This document shows, piece by piece, positions 12,584 to 21,320 of a DNA stretch of 25,319 nucleotides. Position 1 is the first letter of the stretch. The number at the start of each line of letters is the position of its first letter. Made by a program: the position numbers and the translations under genes. The notes beneath the pieces were generated by a model. The model had not been told where the DNA came from. It saw nothing but the letters and a program-made list of their open reading frames with translations, and ran no database searches. The DNA is from an uncultured Muribaculaceae bacterium (GTDB taxonomy: Bacteria; Bacteroidota; Bacteroidia; Bacteroidales; Muribaculaceae), in contig CAJTYD010000044.1 in assembly GCA_910583775.1 (NCBI GenBank), positions 1 through 25,319 of the forward strand, written 5' to 3'.

Positions 12584-15202
12584 ATGATGTCCTTTTCAAG
12601 AAGACTCTCTCTTCTTTTTATCTGCCTGTTTTGTGTCGCCGCCGCAACGCGGGGTTTCCGGATTTCGGGGACCATTGAGGAATACGGCACAAAAAAGGCG
12701 ATCGGCGGCGTAGTGGTAAAAGTGAAATACAACGGACGCATCCTGGCATATTCCGTATGCGGGAAAGACGGAACCTTTTCATTCGAAGTGCCGGATTCGG
12801 TAACCGTAGCGGCCGTAGTGGAATTCTCGGGTCGCAGATATGCCTCAAGAACAATAAAAGCTTCTGAAATAGGGACAGACCGTAACGTATACCTCCAGCC
12901 CCAGTCTTCCGAACTTGCGGAGGTAATAGTGCGCCCCGTAACTGTCAGGGAAAAGGGAGACACCCTGATATATAATGTAGACGCAATCCGCAATATATCC
13001 GACAGAACCATCGAGGATGTAATTGCGCGCCTGCCCGGAATATCCATCAGCGGCGGCCAGATAAGCTACAACGGGGAACCCATAAACCGATTCTATATAG
13101 AAGGACTTGACGGCCTTGGAGGCAATTATTCAATCGCCACAAAAAACATCCGTGCCGAAGACGTGAATTCGATCGATCTCTATGAAAACCACGAGCCCAG
13201 GCAAGTTGTCAGAGACCGCAGTCTTTCCAAAAATGCGGCGCTCAACATCAGGCTAAAAAAGCGCTCGCTTCTGAAGCCTGCGGGCCACATTGCAGGAGGC
13301 TCGGGAAAAAGAGGAAATGTCGCAGCATGGATGGCAAAAGCCTTCGGAATGCTTGTAGCCCCCGGAGCCCAGATCTATTTTGATGCCGCGGGCAATAATT
13401 TCGGCATTCCGGCCGGCAAAGGGGGTAACTATTCCTCCCCTCTTCAGCTTCCGGTATCAAATATGCTCAATATTTCCGCAGTCGAGAGCATAAACATCCC
13501 TGCAAGCCTTTACGTCAAATCGCGCACGGCCCGGTCTTCAGCAAGTTTCGCGGTAAAAACGGGAAAATACGGGACCTTGCGCGGAACCATCGGCTATGGC
13601 TACCTGCGCTCGGGATCCGACGGAACCTCCATCACTGTCTATCCTCTTTCCGACGGCATGAACGAGAGACAATTGACCCAGACAGGACACGATCTCCGGC
13701 GCCATCAGGGAGGAGCCCTAAATATTTCATACGAGCACAATGCCCCGCGACTCTATATCAATGATGAACTCACCGCAGGCATCTCTTTCAAAAGAAACAG
13801 TTCTTTCATCAGCGCCGAGCCTGGCGGCAATATCATCCAGAGACTCGACAACAATGATGTTGTCATAAACAACAGGCTCGAAGTGATTTCAAGATCCGAC
13901 AGCCATATCTGGAAAGGGAATATGTCGCTTGATTTACATAATATGCCCGTGAACTCCATTCTTGCCCGGAATCCGGTCTCTGAAAGCATGATCGCCTGCC
14001 AGTCAGCGCGTGCCGAAGGTTTCAGAATAGATGCATCGACTGATTTCGGATGGAATGTAGGATCACAGTCCACAATAGGACTGACACTGAAAATACGCGA
14101 CGAATACATGAGCATCGGCACCTCTGGCCAACGCGGGGCGGCCCTTGAGCCGACCGGCACAAACACACCGAGAGGAAACACAGCGGAAGCGGCTCTTGGT
14201 TCCTCCTACCGTCTGGCCTCTAAAGGCCTGTCTTTTGAAACGGGATTGCCTTTTGAACTTATCATCAGAAACTTCAGATCACTTGCCGACAGCAAAAGAT
14301 ATGACAAGGCGACCGTTCATTTCGCCCCGTATGCATCCATCAGTCTCAGGCTTCCTCACGAAGTGAAAGGGAACATGAGCCTGAATTTCTCACGCTCTTA
14401 TTCCGGGATCGAAAATTTCATCACGGCTCCGATCATTACAAGCTATCGATCGGAAATCATTCCCGGAACGGGATTCCCCTCGGCCTCCTCTTTATGGAAT
14501 GCTTCCACCGCCTGGTCATGGAGAAGAATCCCGGCCGGATTCCTCACTTCGCTTACAATAAATCTGATGGGAAGGGAAAGCGAAAAAATGATATCAGCCG
14601 ACATTTCCGACAAGGATATATCCACCCGATATGCAGATATTAAAAACCGCCTCACAAGATTCAACTCCGTGCTGAGCCTGTCGAAACTCCTTCTCGGACA
14701 GAGAGCCACCCTTAAACTCGATCTCGCATACTCTCTTTCCTCAAACCGCATGATCAGAAACGGTGACAACATTCCGGTGAAAAACTCACAGATATCAGCC
14801 GCTATCTCATTCTCAGCCCCACTGTTTTCCGACCGGCTGGCGATAAAGCCTGCCCTCATGATGAATATCTCACGACAGAATTCCGATAATGTCTTCTCAA
14901 GAACATCCCGGATTTGGCAGGCTGTGTTCCCGATGACAGGGCTCATATTCAAGGGGCTTGATGTGACGGTCAGCCCCGATTTCAGAAGCAATCCGTTTTA
15001 CGGCTCAAGGCGCATGAATGTTTTCATCCTCGACATGAACGCCCGCTACAGGGTAAAGCAATGGGAGTTCGAGATAAGACTGAACAATCTTACCGACCGT
15101 CGTACATATTCTGTAGAGAACTGCAATGATCTCATATATACCTACCGGGAAGTAAAACTCAGCGGAATGGACGCTCTTCTTTCCATCCGCTACAATTTCT
15201 AA
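12584..15202 (+). CDS. Outer-membrane beta-barrel protein, TonB-receptor-like, with carboxypeptidase-regulatory domain
   Basis: An 872-residue outer-membrane protein. The signal peptide ends near AAATRG (about 24). A carboxypeptidase-regulatory-like beta-sandwich follows (about 25-105, FRISGTIEEYGTKKAIGGVVV onward). Next comes a plug-like domain (about 112-228) with LAEVIVRPVTVREKGDTLIYNV, TIEDVIARLPGISI, FYIEGLDGLGGNYSIATKNI and NAALNIRLKKRS. The remainder to a terminal RYNF is rich in amphipathic strands and ends in Phe, as barrels do. The plug LPGI and YIEGLDGL blocks match barrels that accompany GLPGLI proteins. It starts 6 bp after the GLPGLI gene and converges with the MATE gene (19-bp gap). 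The ligand is unknown; no SusD partner is present. Confidence 0.87.
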   Translation: MMSFSRRLSLLFICLFCVAAATRGFRISGTIEEYGTKKAIGGVVVKVKYNGRILAYSVCGKDGTFSFEVPDSVTVAAVVEFSGRRYASRTIKASEIGTDRNVYLQPQSSELAEVIVRPVTVREKGDTLIYNVDAIRNISDRTIEDVIARLPGISISGGQISYNGEPINRFYIEGLDGLGGNYSIATKNIRAEDVNSIDLYENHEPRQVVRDRSLSKNAALNIRLKKRSLLKPAGHIAGGSGKRGNVAAWMAKAFGMLVAPGAQIYFDAAGNNFGIPAGKGGNYSSPLQLPVSNMLNISAVESINIPASLYVKSRTARSSASFAVKTGKYGTLRGTIGYGYLRSGSDGTSITVYPLSDGMNERQLTQTGHDLRRHQGGALNISYEHNAPRLYINDELTAGISFKRNSSFISAEPGGNIIQRLDNNDVVINNRLEVISRSDSHIWKGNMSLDLHNMPVNSILARNPVSESMIACQSARAEGFRIDASTDFGWNVGSQSTIGLTLKIRDEYMSIGTSGQRGAALEPTGTNTPRGNTAEAALGSSYRLASKGLSFETGLPFELIIRNFRSLADSKRYDKATVHFAPYASISLRLPHEVKGNMSLNFSRSYSGIENFITAPIITSYRSEIIPGTGFPSASSLWNASTAWSWRRIPAGFLTSLTINLMGRESEKMISADISDKDISTRYADIKNRLTRFNSVLSLSKLLLGQRATLKLDLAYSLSSNRMIRNGDNIPVKNSQISAAISFSAPLFSDRLAIKPALMMNISRQNSDNVFSRTSRIWQAVFPMTGLIFKGLDVTVSPDFRSNPFYGSRRMNVFILDMNARYRVKQWEFEIRLNNLTDRRTYSVENCNDLIYTYREVKLSGMDALLSIRYNF

Positions 15203-15221
15203 ACGTTTTTTCAGAATTCGC

Positions 15222-16607
15222 TTACCTCGATACAGATACGGCGGCTTCGCGTTTGATTTTGCGGATCTGCCAGAGGAGCATGAGGCCGGAGACGACTGTG
15301 GCGAGACAGTCGGAGACGGGGAAGGAGCTCCAGACGCCGTCGAGGCCGAAGTGGGGCGGAAGGATCAACAGCATCGGGATCATGAAGATGATCTGGCGCG
15401 TCAGCGACAGGAAGATGGATTTCGCGGCCATGCCCAGCGACTGGAAGAAGTTGGTGGCTACGATCTGGAAGCCTACCATCCAGAAACCTATTGTGGTTAT
15501 CTTCAGGCAGTTGACAGCACACTGAATCTGCGCTTCGTCCTGCATGAACATCTGCGCTATCTGCCGCGGAAAGAGGGCTCCGATCAGCGAGCCTAACGTG
15601 GTGATGCATACTGCCGTTACCGAAGCGAGCAACAGCGTGCGCGAGAGCCTGCCGAAGCGGCCCGAACCGTAGTTATAGCCGAGAATCGGCTGCATGCCCT
15701 GGCATATTCCGATGATGATGAAGATGAAGATCGTTACGAAACGGTTGAAGACCACCACGGCCGCGATCGCGTTGTCGCCGCCGTAATGGAAAAGGGTGTT
15801 GTTGATAATGGCGTTGATGCCTGAACCTGCCACATTGATCAGGAACGGCGACATGCCGATGTAAAGCACGCCGCGGATTACGGGCCAGTTGAATTTGAAG
15901 GTGCCTTTCGCAAAATGAAGCGTGTTCTCTTTATTGAAGAAATGGCCCATCACGAAGAAAGCCGTGACGAGCATCGATATGTCGGTGGCAATGGCAGCGC
16001 CGCGGATCCCCCAGTGGAAACCGAAGAGGAAAAGCGGCGCGAGAATCACGTTCATGCCCGCGCCGATCATGTTGGTATACATCGCCTTGCCGGGATAGCC
16101 GGAGGCGCGCATCACGTTGTTGTAGGAGAACGTCAGGTTCATCAGTATGCATCCGGGAAGCACCCAGAGCATGAACTCGCGGGCGTATGGCAACGATTTC
16201 GCCGAAGCTCCGAATACCTTCAGGATAGGATCGATGAAGATGCCGAACATCACGGCGTAAAGCACTCCGATGATGAGCGTCAGCTGCACGCAGTTGCCGA
16301 GAATCACCTCCGCCATACGCCTGTCGTTCTGTCCCAGCACGATCGAGACACGCGTTGCCGCGCCGGCTCCGATAAGCATACCGAAGGCGGTGATAAGGTT
16401 CATGACAGGGAAAGTGACCGCGATACCGCTCACCACGTTCGGGTCATCAATGGCATGGCCGATCACTATCGAGTCTATGATGTTGTAAACCGCGCTGATA
16501 ACTGTTCCTATCACAGCCGGGAGGCTGTATTTGAACAGAATCTTGCCTATGGGCGCTGTGCCGAGTTCGCGCAGGCGGTCGGTGGAATCGATTGTTTGTG
16601 TAGCCAT
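15222..16607 (-). CDS. MATE family multidrug/sodium antiporter
   Basis: A 461-residue inner-membrane protein with about 12 hydrophobic segments, the normal MATE length. The N-terminal part, KILFKYSLPAVIGTVISAVY then NIIDSIVIGHAIDDPN and GAGAATRVSIVLGQ, is characteristic of MepA/NorM-like exporters. The inverted second half begins near GVLYIGMSPFLINVAGSGIN and includes GICQGMQPILGYNYGSGR. MATE proteins export cationic drugs or metabolites in exchange for Na+ or H+. It has its own consensus promoter and a short leader of about 20 nt. Substrate cannot be told from sequence. Confidence 0.93.
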   Translation of the reverse strand: MATQTIDSTDRLRELGTAPIGKILFKYSLPAVIGTVISAVYNIIDSIVIGHAIDDPNVVSGIAVTFPVMNLITAFGMLIGAGAATRVSIVLGQNDRRMAEVILGNCVQLTLIIGVLYAVMFGIFIDPILKVFGASAKSLPYAREFMLWVLPGCILMNLTFSYNNVMRASGYPGKAMYTNMIGAGMNVILAPLFLFGFHWGIRGAAIATDISMLVTAFFVMGHFFNKENTLHFAKGTFKFNWPVIRGVLYIGMSPFLINVAGSGINAIINNTLFHYGGDNAIAAVVVFNRFVTIFIFIIIGICQGMQPILGYNYGSGRFGRLSRTLLLASVTAVCITTLGSLIGALFPRQIAQMFMQDEAQIQCAVNCLKITTIGFWMVGFQIVATNFFQSLGMAAKSIFLSLTRQIIFMIPMLLILPPHFGLDGVWSSFPVSDCLATVVSGLMLLWQIRKIKREAAVSVSR

Positions 16608-16630
16608 TTAAAATGATTTTTAACGCAATG

Positions 16631-16662
16631 CAAAATTAGTCAAAATCACATTGAATAGCAAA
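16631..16662 (-). promoter_or_regulatory. Consensus promoter of the MATE transporter gene
   Basis: On the minus strand TTTG (16659-16662), 20 bp, TAATTTTG (16631-16638), an exact Bacteroidetes promoter. Transcription start is predicted about 20 nt before the ATG at 16607. Confidence 0.7.
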
Positions 16663-16725
16663 ATATAAAAATATTCCTTCGTTTATAGGCGATTAATCCT
16701 TCCTGGGGATGGTCTCCCGATCAGT

Positions 16726-19035
16726 CTACAGCGAGAAAGTAACGCTGCATGTCAGCGACCTCGGCATCGACGGGCCATAAATATATCCGGAATCGCGAAG
16801 CGACCCGAGGTCGAAATCCTTCTGATAGGAATTGAATATGTTGATCATGCCGGCCATTACATCGGCGGTGATACGGTTGAACATCTTGAAGCGGTAGTTC
16901 AGGCGCAGGGAGGCGTCGAAGAATGTCGGCGTGCGCACGGCGACATCCATCGGCGTGCCTGAGCCCGCGAGGTGCTGGACGGTCATCGGGCCGGTGAGCG
17001 TACCAGAGAAAATCGCCTTAAGATTATGCACTATCTCCCAGTTTGCCGTGATATAGCCGTAGACGTCCGGCGTGCGGAACATCCTCTTCTCCGGCGCCAC
17101 GTCGGGATTGTCGCTCCACACTTCCGGACGCTTGTATCTGCTCCGCTGCACCGTCACGCCGGCCTGAGCGTCGAGATGGCCGGAGAAAATGGCCTTGGCC
17201 TCGAGATTGATTCCCATCACAGTGGCTCCCGAGCCGTTATACCTCTCAAGCACGGCGTTGCCGTACTGATCCGGCTCGTCGAGCTGACGGAGAGCGAAGA
17301 CATCGCGGAGATCAGTGAAGAAACCTTCGACAAGCAGATTGGTCTGCACCGAGCCGAACGTATGGTAAAGATCCGCCGAGAGGCTCACGCTCTGCGAGCT
17401 TTCCTGCTTAAGGTCGGGAGCGAGGACGGTGACTACCCTGTCGCCGCCCACTATCGCCACATGCAGATCCTCGTCGTAAGTCTGCGGACTGCGGAAGCCG
17501 GTGGAGTAAGAGAGACGGAAATTGAAATTCTGCGAGGGGTTGAACCTGAGATTGGCGCGCGGCGAGAAAATAGCGTTCTTTATCAGCGAGTGCTTGTCCA
17601 GACGGCCGCCGATAAGGAAACCCCATTTCTCGTTGCGCCATTCGTTCTGGAGATAGCCGCTGAATATGTTCACGCGCTGAAGCATGTCGTGGTCGTAGCC
17701 CACGGTCCGGTCGTGCAAGCGGTTGAATGAATACTCCACGCCGGCCACAAGCTCGGCCGGCAGAAAGAGCAGATGTGTGAACGGATGCGTCCACTGGCTT
17801 CCGGCGTTTACCACCAGGTCGGAGGTGCGGCCGTAGGCATCGGGATCCATATCCGAGCCATAGTAGCTTTTTCGTCCGGTCGACTGCAGAGCCGAGAACA
17901 CCGACACCTTGTCGCGGCGGTCACGCACCCACATATCGTAGGTTATTTCGGCGCCGTGGATGTTATGGTCGGCCTCCTCAGCGATCATGGCTTCATGGGG
18001 AGGATTGTCGATATTGTCGCCGCCGCGGCGATATTCATGCGTCGTGTGATATTCGAGCGACAGCCGGCTCCAGTCGTTGGGGCGCGCGAACGCCCTAAGC
18101 CCGAGCGTCTGGCTGTTCAGCTTGGGAATCTCGGTGTATCCGTCGCCGTTGTCGTCATAGCCTCCGCGCGTGCGACTCTGGCCGTAGAACATCATGCCTA
18201 CCTTCTGATTGTCGGCCACGATCGAAGCGTTGAGGGTGGTGTTGTTGTCGAGGCTGCCCGAGATGCCTATCGAGGTAAGAGTATGGCTCACCTGCGCGGA
18301 ATTCACCTGAGGATCCTTGGTGATGATGTTGATGGTTCCTCCTATTGCCGAAGAGCCGAACAGGGCAGATCCGCCGCCGCGCATCACCTCGATGCGGTCG
18401 ATCATGTTTGCCGGAATCTGCTCAAGGCCGTAGACTCCCGCGAGTGCCGAAAACACCGGGCGGGAATTCATCAGTATCTGCGAATAATGGCCGTCGAGAC
18501 CGTTGATCCTCACCTGGGTGAAACCGCAGTTCTGGCAATCGTTCTCCACCCTCACACCCGGCTGGAAATCGAGTCCGTCGGCAAGAGAGCACGCGCCGAT
18601 GGCCGTTAGCAGTTTGCCCGAGGTGATGTTCACCAGCGACGGGCTCTCGCGGCGCTTTGTCTCTGTCTTGCTGGCCGTCACCACGATCTGGTCGAGCATG
18701 AAGTCATCGGGCGAAAGTTCGAAATTCACCTCGACAGTCTCTCCCGCTTTCACCGAGACATTTCGGCTTGCGGTCTGGTATCCGGTGTAGGAAACATCCA
18801 GTTCATACTTTCCGGGCTGAAGGTCGCGGAATGAGTAATGGCCCGAGGCATCCGTTAGGCATGAGAGGGATGTGTTGTTGATTTTAATAAGGCTGTAGGC
18901 GAGATGCTCGCCGGTCTTGGCGTCCACCACATGGCCTATGATGTTGGCGTCGGTCTGCGGAGCGTCGTCCGACGCCAACGCATACGTCGGAAACGTCATG
19001 GCGATAGCCATGACAAACTGTATAAGTCTGTTCAT
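16726..19035 (-). CDS. TonB-dependent receptor (likely metal or metallophore uptake)
   Basis: A 769-residue outer-membrane receptor. Signal peptide to about residue 21 (YALA). A carboxypeptidase-regulatory-like domain (about 31-108) precedes DQIVVTASKTETKRRESPS (115-133), which contains a TonB-box-like IVVTAS. The plug (about 134-240) includes GFTQVRINGLDGHYSQILMN (171-190), VYGLEQIPANMIDRIEVMRG (201-220) and GSSAIGGTINIITK (227-240). The 22-strand barrel ends in TCSVTFSL. The plug carries a Cys pair, DCQNC (C167 and C170). This receptor type (no SusD partner, FepA/CirA/BtuB-like) usually imports metals, heme, cobalamin or siderophores. It is downstream of a small HxH-rich protein (75-bp gap), which points to a transition metal. 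The exact ligand is unknown. Confidence 0.9.
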   Translation of the reverse strand: MNRLIQFVMAIAMTFPTYALASDDAPQTDANIIGHVVDAKTGEHLAYSLIKINNTSLSCLTDASGHYSFRDLQPGKYELDVSYTGYQTASRNVSVKAGETVEVNFELSPDDFMLDQIVVTASKTETKRRESPSLVNITSGKLLTAIGACSLADGLDFQPGVRVENDCQNCGFTQVRINGLDGHYSQILMNSRPVFSALAGVYGLEQIPANMIDRIEVMRGGGSALFGSSAIGGTINIITKDPQVNSAQVSHTLTSIGISGSLDNNTTLNASIVADNQKVGMMFYGQSRTRGGYDDNGDGYTEIPKLNSQTLGLRAFARPNDWSRLSLEYHTTHEYRRGGDNIDNPPHEAMIAEEADHNIHGAEITYDMWVRDRRDKVSVFSALQSTGRKSYYGSDMDPDAYGRTSDLVVNAGSQWTHPFTHLLFLPAELVAGVEYSFNRLHDRTVGYDHDMLQRVNIFSGYLQNEWRNEKWGFLIGGRLDKHSLIKNAIFSPRANLRFNPSQNFNFRLSYSTGFRSPQTYDEDLHVAIVGGDRVVTVLAPDLKQESSQSVSLSADLYHTFGSVQTNLLVEGFFTDLRDVFALRQLDEPDQYGNAVLERYNGSGATVMGINLEAKAIFSGHLDAQAGVTVQRSRYKRPEVWSDNPDVAPEKRMFRTPDVYGYITANWEIVHNLKAIFSGTLTGPMTVQHLAGSGTPMDVAVRTPTFFDASLRLNYRFKMFNRITADVMAGMINIFNSYQKDFDLGSLRDSGYIYGPSMPRSLTCSVTFSL

Positions 19036-19110
19036 TATGATTAGTCGGTTGTTGCGTAAGCCTCCTTTGCCTGATTCAGCCGCAAGGGAGCGAATTAAAA
19101 TGATAAATCT

Positions 19111-19464
19111 CTAAGCTACAACTGACTGCGCAGGAGGGGCGCGAAGTGCCGCCAGCGTCTTCTCGACAAGCCTGTTGATACTGATATAGACCGTCTCTAT
19201 CTCGACGGAAGAAAAGAAGGATTCAGGAACAACCTGCTGCGCTACGCCCTGGAACGATGCCGCCGTGGTATTGAAGGCGGCGATCTGCTCCAAAGAGGAG
19301 GAAGAATGGCTATGGGTGGAATTAGGAAGATAAGGATGGGAGTGAACGACCGTTCCGTTAGCGCCGTCAGAGTGCGTGTGCATGAATATGACGTTAGAGA
19401 ACGCGAAATTCACGAACATCAGCAATACGACGAAGGCTATATTTTGGCGCAGCCGCTCTTTCAT
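19111..19464 (-). CDS. Small exported HxH-motif protein (DUF6769-like), putative metal binder
   Basis: A 117-residue protein from the ATG at 19464. The N-terminal hydrophobic segment (about 9-24, IAFVVLLMFVNFAFSN) is a signal peptide or anchor. The mature part begins with three HxH motifs: His29/31, His41/43 and His51/53, in MHTHSDG, VVHSHPY and STHSHSS. The C-terminus is an amphipathic helix ending LRAPPA, a tail I recall from similar Bacteroidetes proteins next to TonB receptors. The spaced His pairs suggest Zn, Cu or Ni binding at the periplasm. The gene is first in an operon with the TonB receptor. A longer reading frame to 19884 is rejected because it overlaps the divergent nucleotidyltransferase and its N-terminal part lacks any signal. 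The metal role is inference. Confidence 0.75.
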   Translation of the reverse strand: MKERLRQNIAFVVLLMFVNFAFSNVIFMHTHSDGANGTVVHSHPYLPNSTHSHSSSSLEQIAAFNTTAASFQGVAQQVVPESFFSSVEIETVYISINRLVEKTLAALRAPPAQSVVA

Positions 19465-19472
19465 TTCGCCCG

Positions 19473-19504
19473 CAAAATTAACAATAATTCCATTTTCCGG
19501 CAAA
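19473..19504 (-). promoter_or_regulatory. Consensus promoter placing transcription start almost at the ATG
   Basis: On the minus strand TTTG (19501-19504), 20 bp, TAATTTTG (19473-19480): exact consensus. Only 8 nt separate the -7 box from the ATG at 19464, so the mRNA for the HxH protein would have a leader of only a few nucleotides. Confidence 0.65.
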
Positions 19505-19510
19505 TTTGTG

Positions 19511-19518
19511 TATATTTG
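19511..19518 (+). promoter_or_regulatory. Probable -7 box of the nucleotidyltransferase gene
   Basis: A perfect TATATTTG on the plus strand, about 40 nt before the ATG at 19559. The -33 region at 19-21 bp upstream (ATTC-like) is weak. This promoter is back-to-back with the HxH operon promoter, with their elements interleaved in about 60 bp. Confidence 0.45.
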
Positions 19519-19558
19519 CAGAAAGAGAAACGTTTTAAGTTTTGAAAACGACCTTGAA

Positions 19559-20590
19559 ATGGAATCACATATAATATCGGCAGAGAGCACTATTCTCGAG
19601 GCTCTCGAACATATCAACCGCCTCCATCCGCTCACGATGACCCTCTTCGTGGCCGACGGCGACCGCCGCATCGTCGGGTCGCTCACCGACGGCGACATAC
19701 GCCGCGGCCTCATCGCAGGCGAATCGCTTGACGCGCCGGTGAGAAACGTGATGTTCCGCAACTTCCGGTTCATCCGCGACCTCACCGATGTTGAAACCGT
19801 GAAGGCCCTTAGAGACAAACACATAAATCTCGTGCCGGTGATCGGCGAAGACGGAAGGCTGAAGGATATCCTCGACACGGTCAACTACAAGTCGCATCTC
19901 CCCGTCGACGCCGTGCTGATGGCCGGAGGGAAAGGGGAACGACTGCGCCCCCTGACGCTCGACACCCCCAAGCCGCTTCTCAAGATCGGCGATGGAGCGA
20001 TCATCGACAGAAACATCTCGCGCCTCGAGGATTTCGGCATCCGCAACATTTCAGTCACGGTCAACTATCTTAAAGAAAAGCTGATAGAGCATTTCGCGAC
20101 GCCGACGGAACGTGGAGTGAAAGTGAGGTGTGTTCCTGAAGAAAAATTCTTCGGAACGATCGGTGCCCTGCGTCTCGTAGGAGATTTCGAGAACGACACA
20201 ATCCTGGTGATGAACTCCGACCTGCTGACCGACATCAACCTCGAGGATATGTATCTCTATTTCAAAAAGCATGACGCCATGATGGCCGCCGCGGCAATCC
20301 CCTATACTGTTGCGATTCCATACGGCATCTTCGACCTTGACGGGCGCGACATAAAGGGCGTGACCGAGAAGCCCACCTACTCGCTCTATGCCAATGCCGG
20401 CATCTACATGATAAGACGCGAGGCGTTGCGTTATATTCCCGAAAACACGGTGTTCAACGCCACCGACCTTATCGAGACCCTGACAGCAGACGCACAGAAA
20501 GTGGTGCGTTTCCCTCTGAAAGGGCTCTGGATCGATATAGGCACACCCGACGAATACCGCAAGGCCCAGGATATAGCCCGCCATTTCTGA
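19559..20590 (+). CDS. CBS-domain sugar-1-phosphate nucleotidyltransferase
   Basis: A 343-residue cytoplasmic enzyme. The N-terminal half (about 1-112) is a CBS pair, seen as SLTDGDIRRGLI, VRNVMFRNFRFIRD and LVPVIGEDGRLKDI. The C-terminal half is an NTP_transferase fold: nucleotide-binding MAGGKGERLRPLT (121-133), Lys138 in PKPLLKIG, metal-site NSD (219-221), VTEKP (268-272) and WIDIGTPDEYRKAQ (324-337). Such proteins activate a sugar phosphate to an NDP-sugar. The CBS fusion resembles PtmE/LegX-type guanylyltransferases of nonulosonate pathways and mannose-1-phosphate guanylyltransferase-like proteins. No other sugar-pathway genes adjoin it, so the sugar is unresolved. The start at 19559 is chosen because the earlier in-frame ATG at 19376 overlaps the divergent promoter and the HxH gene. 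Confidence 0.88.
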   Translation: MESHIISAESTILEALEHINRLHPLTMTLFVADGDRRIVGSLTDGDIRRGLIAGESLDAPVRNVMFRNFRFIRDLTDVETVKALRDKHINLVPVIGEDGRLKDILDTVNYKSHLPVDAVLMAGGKGERLRPLTLDTPKPLLKIGDGAIIDRNISRLEDFGIRNISVTVNYLKEKLIEHFATPTERGVKVRCVPEEKFFGTIGALRLVGDFENDTILVMNSDLLTDINLEDMYLYFKKHDAMMAAAAIPYTVAIPYGIFDLDGRDIKGVTEKPTYSLYANAGIYMIRREALRYIPENTVFNATDLIETLTADAQKVVRFPLKGLWIDIGTPDEYRKAQDIARHF

Positions 20591-20765
20591 TCCCTTCTGA
20601 CAACAAATGCCCAAAGAAAAACCTTATAAGGGGCCGATGCGTTATAATTAAGAAACATTTATAAAGCAGTTTTAACACAATCGGCTCTACGGGACCGATA
20701 ATGCCCATGGATATTTTACTCGTCGGTTTTATGACGGGAAACGATAACTTCTTAATTTATATACT

Positions 20766-21320
20766 ATGAGTGCCAAATTTTCTGATTACAGGATCAGCCG
20801 GCTGTGGTGGGTTCCGCTCATCACCGGTATCATAAGCCTCGGCCTCGGAATATGGACCATGCTGTGTCCCGCCGAGTCATTGCCCATTCTCGCCTATACT
20901 TTTGCGGCATGTCTTACAGCCGCCGGAGTTCTCAACGTCGGCTATGCCTTCGTAGGCGCCGGCCTTCCCAACTGGGGATGGAGCCTTGTGCTCGGCATCC
21001 TTGAACTTATCGCAGGCATCTGGCTTTTCACACTGCCGACGATTGAAGTTACAGGAGCCTTCATCTTCATCATGGGCATCTGGTTGCTGGTAGCGGCCAT
21101 CAATTCCATCGGCGAGGCGAGCATGCTCTCTGTGGTGAGCGGTTGGGGAATGGTATGGATGATATTGCTGCTGATCTGCACCATCGCTCTGGTGATAATC
21201 TTCCTGTCTTCTCCTATCGAGGGAGGAATCGTGGTATGGCTCTGGCTCGGAATCTCGCTGATCACATTCGGAATCTTCCGTATCAGCCTATCGTTCTCGC
21301 TCCGAAAACTCCCCTTCTGA
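20766..21320 (+). CDS. HdeD/DUF308 family small membrane protein
   Basis: A 184-residue inner-membrane protein with six hydrophobic segments (about 15-33, 39-63, 70-88, 95-115, 126-146 and 152-175), the arrangement of the HdeD/DUF308 family. In Escherichia coli HdeD contributes to acid resistance at high cell density; its molecular activity is unknown. Typical features are WWVPLITGIISLGLGIW at the first helix and repeated GI.LI.GIW-type helix starts (WSLVLGILELIAGIWLF, FIFIMGIWLLVAAIN), pointing to internal duplication. The gene stands alone, 175 bp after the nucleotidyltransferase. No consensus promoter was found. A strong hairpin follows it at 21380-21420. Confidence 0.85.
   Translation: MSAKFSDYRISRLWWVPLITGIISLGLGIWTMLCPAESLPILAYTFAACLTAAGVLNVGYAFVGAGLPNWGWSLVLGILELIAGIWLFTLPTIEVTGAFIFIMGIWLLVAAINSIGEASMLSVVSGWGMVWMILLLICTIALVIIFLSSPIEGGIVVWLWLGISLITFGIFRISLSFSLRKLPF

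Noticed and set aside
17773..18609. 278-codon frame antisense to the TonB receptor
   Set aside because: Shadow frame within a well-supported receptor; low-complexity Val/His/Arg composition and no known fold.
19465..19884. N-terminal extension of the HxH protein
   Set aside because: It crosses both divergent promoters and runs antisense to the CBS-domain gene; the signal-like hydrophobic segment begins only after the ATG at 19464.
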